From Symsagittifera roscoffensis (lineage: Eukaryota > Xenacoelomorpha > Acoela > Convolutidae), in contig NC_087063.1 in the NCBI RefSeq assembly GCF_963678635.1, positions 38,890,759 to 38,954,758 on the forward strand: 64,000 nt of DNA. Direction: 5' to 3'. The position numbers were made by a program, and so were the translations under genes. Shown here piece after piece: positions 49,671 to 60,100 of this stretch (within the stretch, counting starts at the first letter, position 1; each line of letters begins with the position of its first letter). The notes below the pieces were generated by a model that made no database searches, was not told where the DNA came from, and saw only the letters and a program-made list of their open reading frames with translations.

Positions 49671-49870
49671 NNNNNNNNNNNNNNNNNNNNNNNNNNNNNN
49701 NNNNNNNNNNNNNNNNNNNNNNNNNNNNNNNNNNNNNNNNNNNNNNNNNNNNNNNNNNNNNNNNNNNNNNNNNNNNNNNNNNNNNNNNNNNNNNNNNNNN
49801 NNNNNNNNNNNNNNNNNNNNNNNNNNNNNNNNNNNNNNNNNNNNNNNNNNNNNNNNNNNNNNNNNNNNNN
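49671..49870. other. Assembly gap (200 N)
   Basis: Run of N interrupting the capsid gene and the right side of the Polinton. Confidence 0.95.
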
Positions 49871-50015
49871 GAGGGGAGCGCTCGCCGAAAAATTGCCAAA
49901 CGTCATTTTAGCCTGTTTGACAAAATACGGTCTTTAAAGTATTTTCGGAGAGCTCGGAAAACTAAATAAGTCAACCTAAAAAAAGGTCGCCAAAATTTTC
50001 AGTCGAAAAAACATT
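49871..50015. repeat. Fragment related to the hAT-type MITE at 19275
   Basis: GAGGGGAGCGC, GGAGAGCTCGGAAAA and CAACCTAAAAAAAGGTCG follow one another in the same order as GGGGGAGCGC, GGAGAGCTCGAAAAA and CGACCTAAAAAAAAAAGGTCG in the element at 19275-19707. It is an incomplete copy cut by the gap. Confidence 0.55.
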
Positions 50016-50067
50016 TCTGCGCACGGCAGACTACATTCATTGCTCTCAATAAAGAAATGTATTATAC

Positions 50068-50729
50068 CTGGGAAAAGCGTCGAAGCACCATGTTCTACTG
50101 GTGTTTGGGAAAGCCACTCGCATGCCACTCATGAGTGGCGAGTGTAGAATGACTCCGGCACACTCCAGTCGGGAGGCCAGATCGACTGTGGGCACTGTGC
50201 CAATGCTCTGTCCGTAGAGAATGATCTTGTCTGGCAGCAGAGAGAACTTGGAGCGCATCGTGTGCCAGGCAGCATTGATGTCGGCGTACAGGTTCTTCTC
50301 TGAGGGAGCACCAGTGCTGCAGCCGTAGCCGGAGTAGTCATAGCCGAAGATATTGCAGTCCAGACGGGATCCTAGACCCAGGAAGAAACTGCTCATCTGG
50401 CCTATGTCCACAGCATTGCCATGGGAGTAGAGAATGGTGTACTTGGGGTTGAGGGAGGCCTTGACGTAGAAACATGCGATCTGGTTGCCTCTTGAGGTAC
50501 GAGTGAAGAAGACGTCTATGAGGTCCTTCTCCCGCTCCTCGTACTGCCACTCTGCCCTCTCTGACAGCTGCAGCACACAGTGCTGAGACACTGGATCCTG
50601 CACTACACTGTACGTCTTTGCAGGGGGCAGGAAGGCCAGCTTGGCTGCAATCGTTGAGGGGAAAGGGGGACAGCAGAATAGGCAGCACAGATCACGCAAC
50701 GAGAACTCAGAGGACATCCTCGCTCCCAA
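50068..50729 (-). CDS. ABHD17: ABHD17-family depalmitoylase, first coding exon
   Basis: A membrane-anchored serine hydrolase that removes palmitate from proteins such as Ras and synaptic scaffolds. The N-terminal cysteine cluster LCCLFCCPP is the site palmitoylated in the family. The alpha/beta-hydrolase core is visible up to the nucleophile: an oxyanion-type YSHGNAVD at about residue 101, GYDYSGYG, and [10 protein letters not shown] with Ser at about residue 175. The second Met (50717, MSSEF) fits the family's start better than the first. The exon ends TTTTCCCAG/GTATAA in phase 2, where the next codon would be Ser. The catalytic Asp and His exons should lie at lower coordinates but were not found; the Polinton and 30-bp array occupy that side. 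Confidence 0.85.
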
Positions 50730-51867
50730 TCTAACGCAAACCCCTTTCTAGCTTTACTTACTTCAGCAACGACAACCACACAATTGGCGAAAAGTCCAGC
50801 AAATAGAGAACTAAGGACAATTCCACTTTGAAACTGTTGCCTTGTTGTTGTAAGAATTGTTGAAAATTGAAGTTTCTTTGGTTTGAAGCACTGAACTTAT
50901 TCCATCAGAATTCAGTAATAACTTCCTAAACTGTACAATATACCAAACCGATTAGTAAGTTTAGACTTCGAATTTACTCTTTCTCCTCTTTGTTGAGCGT
51001 AACGTTCTTTAGCTCAGATGAGGAGATTATTTAGTGCTATTGTAGACATGAGATTCAATCTGAAACGACAATAAGTCATGTAATCGTATTTTCAATTATT
51101 ATAGGGGAACAGACAGATTTCGCCAAATTCAAAAAGTATATGAAACAAGACTACTAATTGGCACTGTTCCATTCTATTCTTAAAATCATCATGGAAATTC
51201 TTAACACAGAGGTGAAGCCGAGCTTCGCGCAATTTGCGGTACAACACACACCCTGAAGCTACTTGAAACAAAGCTACTGAGTCTAAAACAATGTCAAAAA
51301 ACAGCATTAAAAACTTAATACATTTGTCTCGCATGAAATTCAATTTGAGAAAAACCTGTCGGAACTCGACTGCCAGCGTTAAATAAGCACTGAAACGAAA
51401 ATTCCCACGCGAGAACTAAGCAGACAAGATTCGACTAGACGATCGTTGATCTGAAAACTTTCATCAATTGTGAGCTAAAATTTATTCTCCGGAGCACACA
51501 AATGCATAAAGTCCAACTTCCCTTCGAACGACGTTAAATGAAGCAACTGAACCGATATAACAAACCAAAACCACTGAGAAATACACTGAACACAAAAAAA
51601 ACATCAACAAAAACATAGTCAACAGAAGATTGGAATTGAGTAAAAGAACAAGGAAACCAAAAAAAAAACTTTCGAAGAAAAAATTAATGATTTTTTAAAA
51701 GACATTGAAAGATAATGATTTTATTTAAAATTATTTAATGTTCTTTGAATTTCAAGAACTGTTCATGATTGGCCCTTTTTTGTTAAAAGTAACCCAAATT
51801 AAGAAAATTGGATCAATGGATTTTTTTTCCGCTGAAAAGCTGAATGTTAAAATCCATTTCTAAACTA
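50730..51867. other. Upstream region of ABHD17, nothing further recognised
   Basis: Presumably contains the 5' untranslated exon and promoter. A GTGAAGCCGAGCTTCGC hairpin near 51213 resembles the tail of the SINE copies at 53975 and 58385. Confidence 0.4.
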
Positions 51868-53294
51868 CAGGGTGTTTCAAATAAACTGTAATGTTATAAA
51901 AGCTTCTCATTTCATAACTGTTGATCAGTTCGACTTCAAATTCGGTGATATTATGTAGAACAGGCGGAGATTTGATAAAACTCAAAAACTGCGTTGATGA
52001 ATTGAACTCGATAGTGAATACCCGCGATTTTCCAACTATTTCACGCTTCCACGCAACAAAAAAATTTTTAAACTATTTGTTCATACGTAAATGAAAACAA
52101 CGAAATGGTTTTCACAGTAAACGAAGAAAAACTGATCATTTGTTTGTTTGCAATTTATGAATCCCCAACTGAAGTTCGGAGAAGATATATCAATGAATAT
52201 TACATTGCCCCACGCGTTGCATCAACACTTCAACTTACTCAGTTTATCAGAGTGTGGAAACGGTTCCAAGAAAGAGGCGGGTTATCGAAATTTCAAGGGC
52301 AGCATCGAAAAGGAACGGGGTTACCAGGAACCGATGAAGCGAATGCCAGTATTATAAGACACTTTGATTTTCATCCTAAAGATTCAAAAACTAAAGCAGC
52401 AGCTGATTTGGGGTTGAGTCGCACCACAACTTGGAGAGTCGCGAGAGCTGCCAAAATGAAGCCCTACAAAGTGCTCAAAACACACCAAATTAAAGAGACG
52501 AACTTCGGCTGGAGACTTACTTTTGGTGTCTGGTGCTTGAGCAAGATTGAAACAGCGGCAGATTTCACATCACGGGTGATTTTCTCAGACGAAAAGTGGT
52601 GGGTGCTCGACAGCTCTCCAAATTCTCAAAACGATAGGAGATGGAGTTTAGTTAACCCCAGAGAATACGCGGAGTGCAAGTACCAGGGCAAAAAGAAAGT
52701 GATGTGCTGGATGGGTTTCCTTCAAGGAGCTGTTCTTGGCCCGTTTTGGTTCGTAGACGAACAGCAACGACCAATAACACTGAACCAGTTTTCGTATCTG
52801 AACATGCTGGAACACGACCTCTGGCCAGTCCTTCGAGAACGACGAAACTTGAGGCGCATATGGTTTATGCAAGACGGAGCCACATGCCACTGCACGGGAC
52901 GCGTACTCAGTTGGCTTGGGACAAAGTTCAACGACAGAATTATAAGTAGACGAACCCCTATACCCTGGCCACCTCAGAGTCCGGACCTGAATCCCCTGGA
53001 TTTTTGGCTGTGGGGTCATCTGGGGAAAATTGTTCATGGTGCGAATCCACGAAGTATTGACGAACTCATGCAAACTGTAGAAGATGCCCGAAATACAATA
53101 ACGCCCGATAATATCGAAGAGTCATTGAGAAATTTGACGAAAAGATTACAAAGCTGTGTTGCTCAAAACGGCGGACACTTTCAGCATCTTTTATAAAACA
53201 ATTTTATCAGATATTCAGAAAAAATTGTGTATTTATCTCTTCTCAAAAAAAAGTTATAGCGTTTTATAAAATTACAGTTTATTTGAAACACCCT
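51868..53294 (+). mobile_element. Tc1/mariner-superfamily transposon, DD41D type, apparently intact
   Basis: Terminal inverted repeats of about 34 bp with one mismatch begin CAGGGTGTTTCAAATAAACT at both ends. Each end is flanked by TA (51866-51867 and 53295-53296), the expected target duplication. The element is 1427 bp and encodes one uninterrupted transposase. The near-identical ends and open frame point to recent insertion. It lies between ABHD17 and STK11IP. Confidence 0.9.
52105..53196 (+). CDS. Tc1/mariner (IS630 group) transposase, 363 aa
   Basis: A cut-and-paste transposase acting on the TA-flanked inverted repeats around it. The N-terminal part has helix-turn-helix features (KAAADLGLSRTTTWRVARAA, about residues 97-116). 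The catalytic triad is Asp162 in FSDEKWW, Asp257 in FMQDGATCH, and Asp299 in SPDLNPLDFW. Forty-one residues separate the second and third Asp, so the type is DD41D rather than mariner DD34D or Tc1 DD34E. All three acidic residues are intact. The length is typical. The start at 52105 (MVFTVNEEKL) is the first Met in frame after the left repeat. Confidence 0.9.
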   Translation: MVFTVNEEKLIICLFAIYESPTEVRRRYINEYYIAPRVASTLQLTQFIRVWKRFQERGGLSKFQGQHRKGTGLPGTDEANASIIRHFDFHPKDSKTKAAADLGLSRTTTWRVARAAKMKPYKVLKTHQIKETNFGWRLTFGVWCLSKIETAADFTSRVIFSDEKWWVLDSSPNSQNDRRWSLVNPREYAECKYQGKKKVMCWMGFLQGAVLGPFWFVDEQQRPITLNQFSYLNMLEHDLWPVLRERRNLRRIWFMQDGATCHCTGRVLSWLGTKFNDRIISRRTPIPWPPQSPDLNPLDFWLWGHLGKIVHGANPRSIDELMQTVEDARNTITPDNIEESLRNLTKRLQSCVAQNGGHFQHLL

Positions 53295-53296
53295 GT

Positions 53297-53970
53297 AGAA
53301 ATTTCAGCTTTCGTAATCGGACAGCATAATTTGTCTACCTTTTAGCAAAGAACTTGAATTCAACCCAAAAAATGCATATATACGCGAGTCCATCTATAAA
53401 TTCATCAATATGTATTGCGCACTTCAATAGTTATTAGAGCCTTTTAAGACTTCCTGAAAAACAATCATCTAGACATATATAAGTGAAAAACACTTCGTTC
53501 TTTTACACTTACAATCTAACCGTTTTCCTGTAGTATGGGTGTTACCTCTAGGCCAGATGCGCTGAAACAGTTATCGAATTTCAAAGTTTTGAAGCAAATT
53601 GAAATACGTAGCTTCTCTCGTGGAAACTACTAGAGGTTAATTTATTCAGTGATCATAGGTACAAATTGTCGAACATGGTCTACAACAATAATTTACAAAA
53701 CCACTTGGACGCCAATCGAGCAACACTGCTCTTTATAACGGCCCATATAAAGCAAATCACTTTTGTTGGTAGGAATAAAACTTTAACGTTCATTGATCAT
53801 TTAGAAAGAAAAATCAGGCTCATAATTTAGAAAAACAGGCTCATTAGCTCAATATTGTCTTTTATGAAAAATTTACATGTGTTCTTCTAAAAACTGATTT
53901 TCTCTTCATCGCTGAATTCTAGAAATACATCTCCAAGGATGCCACTCAATTTGACAAAGTTGTACATTTT
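53297..53970. other. Non-coding stretch
   Basis: No frame or repeat recognised between the transposon and the SINE copy. Confidence 0.4.
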
Positions 53971-53974
53971 AGTT

Positions 53975-54195
53975 GGGGCAGAGGCGAAGCTGCGCTTCGC
54001 AAACACTAGCCAGAACACGAGAAAAAGCAGCATTATAAAGTGAAATACAAAAAATAGAAATAAGCCTCGAATTAGTTAAAATTCGGCTAGGTCTCGGATT
54101 CGATATGCGACCTAGAGATTATGAGTCTCACACAAAAACCACTCAGCCACGGAACTTTAATAAATCACAAACACTTGCCACAAATAAAGCAGAGA
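53975..54195 (-). repeat. tRNA-derived SINE, copy 1
   Basis: On the minus strand the head reads GTGGCTGAGTGGTT (A box), an anticodon-like stem-loop GAGACTCATAATCTC, and GCATATCGAATCCGAGACC (B box). A unique body follows and a GCGAAGCGCAGCTTCGCC hairpin lies at the 3' end. The order and most of the sequence match the copy at 58385-58612. Confidence 0.65.
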
Positions 54196-54793
54196 ACAGA
54201 TGCTATGAAATTTTCCTAAGCTACAGATCGTGATTATGGCAAAAGTCCCACCAAATAAGTGAATACTTCCAATGAACACTTTTATTTGCGGAAGCTCGCT
54301 AGTGTAAACAGGACAAAAAATTATGGTACCCGGTTGCAGCACTTTCGCTCGTCGCCAGAGTAAATACACAAAAATTTATACTGAAAGAACATTTAAGTAA
54401 CAATTAAATTAGAAAAATATAGCAATCAAAAAATAGAACACTTTCACTTTATTTCACTACGATATAGCACGGGATAAGGTTTTGGTTAAACTAAATTTTC
54501 AATTTTATCACATCGAAAGCATGTGCTGATAAGAAGTCATGATTCTTTGCGACGGCAAAAGGAAGAGTCATAACTCCCGAAAACCAAGCAACCATCAGAT
54601 TCTGGGGACATTTGAGCATCTATTTTCGTTAAATTTAAAATTTACCATTATGCGGACACTTAATAATACTTGTGACAGATAACATGTGCTCTAGATTATC
54701 AATAACACTGTTTCACTATTCTAAATTGTATGCTTTATGAGCAAAAATTGCAACTAAACTACTGGAACTATTTCAATTTGAGCCTTTACTGGC
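54196..54793. other. 3' flank of STK11IP, nothing recognised
   Basis: Probably includes the 3' untranslated region and terminator of STK11IP. No frame with a recognisable domain. Confidence 0.4.
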
Positions 54794-57138
54794 TTAGTCA
54801 TCGAAGAAACGCAGCGATTCCTCTGCTGCAGGTAACACTTCATTAATCATACTTGTGCAATACATCGCCTCCCATTTCTGTTGGACAATACTCGCAAAGC
54901 TAGACACCTGTTTCATATTGCCCAGTTTAATGCTCCATGAAGACAAGTTGCGCTGATGCTGTTTACTGGATGCCTTCGTGGCAGCACTCATGGTCACAGC
55001 TTCTGGCCTGGCCTTCTCGAAAAAATGAATTGTGAGCACGTTGCGTCTGGATCTGTACCTCGTGAGGCTTTTCACGTCCCCAATAGTCCTCGAGTCGAGA
55101 AGAACAAACGGTTTAGCTTTGATTGGATCTTGGGTTGCATGAACAACAAAATAGTTCACTGCACAAATGAAAATACCCACTTCAGTTGCTGAGAGAAAGC
55201 ACAGAACATTCTCATACGCGGAAAACCTGCACATCCAAGACTGCTCTTTGATGGCAGTCAAAACTGATTCAGGAAAGTAGTGGCCCAGAGTTGGATGCTG
55301 AGGGAGCGAGGACACTGACACGCCCTTCAGCTTGCGTAGCACCAGCTTCTCCATCATTTTTACATCTGCTGTGAGGATATTGTCCGATCGACAGTATTTG
55401 ACGTAATTGTACTTGAGACACCAACGCACCACAACATCTACGAGATCACTCACCAGTTCTCGACTGAACGCCACAAACACATACGTTTTGTTGCTGTCCT
55501 GGAACTTGAAGTGAACACTTTGATTGCTCAAGCCATTCTCAAACAGCCACAATGATTCGAATTGGAAGGACCCGATAGAGACAAACCAGGAATCGATATT
55601 TTCCAACTGTACCGCCGCATCGTCCGTAGATACAATGTGGAAAAAGCGAATATTGCAGGAAGTAATCACAATTACACATGGGAACATTTCTGGGTGATCA
55701 CTTGTACTGAGGTAGCCCTTGAACAATTGCTGGAAATCTTCGTACTCCTCGAACAACTGGAAAAGATGCAAGTGCAGACGATGTTCCAGCTGCACAATCG
55801 GCTCAACAAACCCATCCATTTCCTTCCGCAGCGCAAGTAAATCACTCCCATCTTGCGTAAAGCTGCTGGGATAGAATGACTGTGAGTTCCTGCTATCTCT
55901 ATTCGAGCTGAAACTCTCTCTGAGTGCATCAGCGTGCCTCTTTTTCAGCCTCATTCTAACAACCACATGTTCTTTTTCACCATCAGCGCCTCCATACGCA
56001 CTAAAGTAATCTGAGTTTTCGTCAACTTGAGACGCAATGTTAATGTTTGACGTCCTCGCTTTGTTGACGCTGCTCGAAGCATCGCCCTGTATAGCATCAT
56101 TCTTAAATGATGTAACATTTTTTTCACAATTCGGACAAAAGCCATTTTCTGTCGACTCTGGAAAGACGATAACCGAAGAGTTACACTCCGCACATTTCGG
56201 ATTGATTGACAAGCAAACTTGATGTTGCTTCTTTGATTTCTCCACAAAATCAAGTCCATTTGGACTGGCATCCGAAAACCCAAAAATCACTGTTGGCCGC
56301 AACTGAGAAGGGAAACGGATTTTGACGAGTATCATTCCAGCTTCATATTTTGGGGTCAATTCAATCGCTGAAATAGTTTTCAACTCTACCTCATGCGAAA
56401 TAGTTCCGTCAGCGCTGGTGGATATCACCATGTCTCTGAATAAAGAAAGCGTACATCGCTTCATACTCTTTTCGTTATGAGCCACAAACTTAGAGCTTTC
56501 TTCCTCTGTAAGCAAATATTCAAAAGCCTGCACTGAGCTCAGTTCGACAACGACCGATGACCTAGTTCGGTTATGTTCAAACCCTATGTCCGATTTGGAC
56601 TCAAGTGATAGCTTCTGTTTTACAGCAGCACCCGATGATCGACTTCCAAGTTCTGAGTCGGCGTCTGGACTGCTTCTGTCTATCGCAGGTGCACTTGTAC
56701 TCTGTCCACTGCTGAACTGTCCACCACCATCTGTGGACGAAGCTCGCGCTGACTCGGACTTGGATTTGACAGATGACAGTGTCGAATGATCATCGGGGGG
56801 AATGAGATCATTCAGAATCCCCTGGATGCCATATCCTCCCATGTCGTTTCTTACATCTCTGTATTTGTTCACCAATTTATTCACCTCAGCTTCGTCGGCG
56901 AACATAACCGGACTTTCTATTCCTTTTGAGAACGACTCGGGTTTGTTTCTTTTGCCCGGCAAAATTGGCGTAGATGTCTTAAATGGAGAAGAGCTGCTAC
57001 TGATTTTAGGTCCCAGTGGAATTTTCAGACCATTTGTTGCATTTCTTGAAACATGAGAGGTTGCAGTGTTTGCTCGCTTTGTTATTCCTTTAGAATCTTT
57101 TCTATCGGCTTTAGAACTTGAAGGCGACTCTTTACTGC
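54794..57138 (-). CDS. STK11IP: STK11IP terminal exon (PH-like and zinc-like regions)
   Basis: The acceptor TTTGTGCTTTAG opens the exon in phase 1. A Ser/Pro-rich linker comes first (SSSSPFKTSTPILPGK). A conserved region follows, from YLLTEEESSKFVAHN to the CxxC pair (CAECN and CPNCE), then VVRMRLKKRHADAL. The last third is the conserved C-terminal region (HPTLGHYFPES, KPFVLLDSRTIGDVKSLTRY). The stop follows SLRFFDD. Confidence 0.85.
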
Positions 57139-60100
57139 CTAAAGCACAAAAAGCCAAAAGTAGTACTGCAGTTGGCGGGCGGGGGGCTATTACAAATTGA
57201 GACTCACTTTCATCGTGAGGGAATAATACGTATAGTCGAGCTTGCTCATATTTTCAAGGAATATCAGCCTCTGCAGACCAGGCAAAATTAATCTACACGC
57301 CTATAATCAGTTCCATTCAAAAGAACATCATGTGTTCATTTTGAACAGTCAGAAGCTTACCCTCAGTCCTCCTCAAAATGACCAGTTAAAGCTATCTAAC
57401 TGTACGATAGAACAAACAACCGTTTATCATTAAAAATATACTTTCTCATGTAAGCAATTCGATTGGACGGCCTCACAAAATCATCTGGATGAAAGGAAAA
57501 CGGAAATCAGTGGCAGGAGACAAGTCAGCTGATAGAAACCACAGAAAACTATTTATCCGAAAAAACGCGGATATTTTTTGGCGCTAGGACTTTTGACCAC
57601 ATACAATAAACAGTCCATTCCGTTCGTCCGTTTGGAGGTCCTTAGGTACCTCAAAAACCGTGCAATGAGCACTAATTACACCAAAAGAAGTTAAGCAGAA
57701 GAGTATTTCTTTCAGATGCGAAGCTTCATTTCGTTAATTCTAAGTACATGACCACACCATCTTAGTCGCATGTTTCGCAGGTGACAGTCCAAGGATGACC
57801 AAAGGTTTGCTGCTGCGCGGATTGTGGTGGTGTCTTGATCAGGGCGTGCTTCGAGGTAGCATCTTGTTGCGAGGTCAGATTTTTTGACAGTCCATGTTTC
57901 CGCAGCATATAACAGTGTTCACTTTTTACTAATCAAATGTCAAAGCACACGACATTATACTGCTACCGCAGCCTACCGATTCAAAAGCTCCACCAAAACA
58001 AAATTCGAGGCATTTTCGAAATAACGAATTTTTTCTCCAAATGTTTCTTAAAAAACAAAACATTAATTATTAAAAACATCCAATTAAATTAAAAATATCC
58101 AGTTTGATTTCGAAATCATGTTGTCAATTGAAATAAGCCAATGGAAAGAAGGCACATAGGATTGAAAAAAGATCCCAATTAGGTCCATTGGATCAGTCAG
58201 TAAAAGAAAGGCATCGGCAGCAAAAACACCTTTGAAACTAATTTTCTGGAGGCTGCTGTTTTTAACTGACTAGGAAAAAATCAATCTCGCCCTGTAAGTA
58301 AATAGAAAGTAAGAGAAAGTTGTTTACGAAGAAGAACTAACTTCTCATCGAACCAATTCTACAGCGTAGTACAGAACAATAAAAACACAAAGGCGAAGCT
58401 GGGCTTCGCAAACTCTTGCGAGAACACGGCCAAAAAGCATCTCTAGAATGTGCAATAAGAAAAAATGGAAATGAGCCGCGAATTAGCAAAAACTCGGCTA
58501 GGTCTAGAATTCGATCTGCGACCTACTGCAATCAAGAGATTTTCAGTCTCACGGTCTATCCACTTAGCCACTCAAGCTTCACAACCGACAAACACTAGTC
58601 ATGAATAAAGCAGCAAAAGTGGCACCAAATAAAATTAGACTCAATTTTGCAAATACCAATTTGGATTATAACAAACGGAAGGCATCCCCACTACCTTTGC
58701 ATGTAACAAATCGCAAAGCATAAAGCCTCATTATGTAAAAAATTATGCATTTCAAAAAATGCTAGATATATTGAGTTAGAAAATTTCTGAAATCGAGTTT
58801 TCATTTTTGTTTGAAACAAATCACTTCTTTCGGTCATTTGATGAAGTAAAATGCATCAACTATGCTACTATTACTACTATTCGAATGTCAAAGCTCATGC
58901 TACGAAAAAGTTGCAAGGGTTCCCCAAAAGTGGCACCAATATTTGCGACTTAGGTTGGAAAAAAAGAAAGTTCGTACTAGTACACTCACTTCGCAAGTGT
59001 AAATAGGCAACTCTGAAAAGACAGCTGGCGAACCCACAAGGTCTGCTAAATGCAACATTGGCTTTGTTTGTTTTACACAAGCTGCATCAGCATTATACAA
59101 AGCTGATTTAAATTATCCGGACCGAAAGCATTAAACTTGAAAATTAGAACGCGTTTTTCTTAAATTGCTACGATAGTCGGTTGCTGTGCAAGTAGCACAG
59201 AATGTTCCGACCACAATCGTAAAAAGCTACAAAATAACGTTTTTAATTTTCCAATTAGCGTCGTTTCTTCTGCTTGGTAGATTATAGAACTATACATAGA
59301 GCCAAGAATGCGCTTAATGGAGCTTCCAAAGCTGGTTTACTTTTTAGTTAAATCAAGCTTTTTGTTTAGCTTAAAACGCCAATATTTAAATATAATGAAC
59401 GTCACTCAATCGCTTTACTCAATCGAAATTAGACTAAAACTCTAAACAGTTTTTGAAGGATAATGACTAAAAAAATCATTGAATTTTTGATTACCAAAAT
59501 GGCATTAAAAACCCCCAACAACTAATTTTGCTCGATAAAAAATAATTACGCATACTTAAGCTATTGTAAACGGCCTAAACTAAGCATAAATAAGCCTGCT
59601 CGCATGGTTTTCGTCGCTCGAAATTTAAGACCACTTTTAAGACGAAAAAACCAAAAAATTTAAGACCAGTTATTCTCAACACTGAGAAAAATTTTGGAAA
59701 TTGTTTTAATGTCGTTCGAATCACGATTGAAAGTGCTTTGATATGATATATCACTCGACCCTTTCCGATGTTTATTTGTAGTACCTGATTTCGCGTAGAA
59801 AACAAAAAACTGAAACAAACCCACCCGCATACAAAATTCCTCCACATTTTTCAGAAAGCACGAGTAGTCAAAATCATGTGATGAATCCTGGGAATTTTTC
59901 CCGTAAAAAAGGCTAAAACTTAAACACTAGATAAGACAATTTTTGTACTCGCATGTTCAAGTGTCAGAAATCGTCATAATTTTGCGTTGAAAAACCGTTA
60001 TAAGGGTGTGTAAACATACTGTGTACTGTACCTTTTCTGGACATCTGTGGCACAAAGTCTTCCACGATGGATAGGAACGTATTCTGATTGAGACGAGAAA

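Larger units (their letters stand above)
39538..49870 (-). mobile_element. Truncated Polinton/Maverick element
   Basis: A self-synthesising DNA transposon related to adenovirus-like and virophage-like viruses. Hallmark genes present are protein-primed family-B DNA polymerase, adenain-type cysteine protease and a double-jelly-roll major capsid protein, all on the minus strand, with two small plus-strand genes between them. Not found are the retroviral-type integrase, the packaging ATPase and the minor capsid (penton) protein. Full elements are commonly 15-20 kb, so this copy of about 10 kb has probably lost one side, at or beyond the assembly gap at 49671-49870. Sequence related to a local hAT-type MITE follows that gap. 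The left boundary is uncertain. Confidence 0.75.

Noticed and set aside
52648-53073. Minus-strand 141-codon frame
   Set aside because: Antisense to the catalytic half of the transposase.
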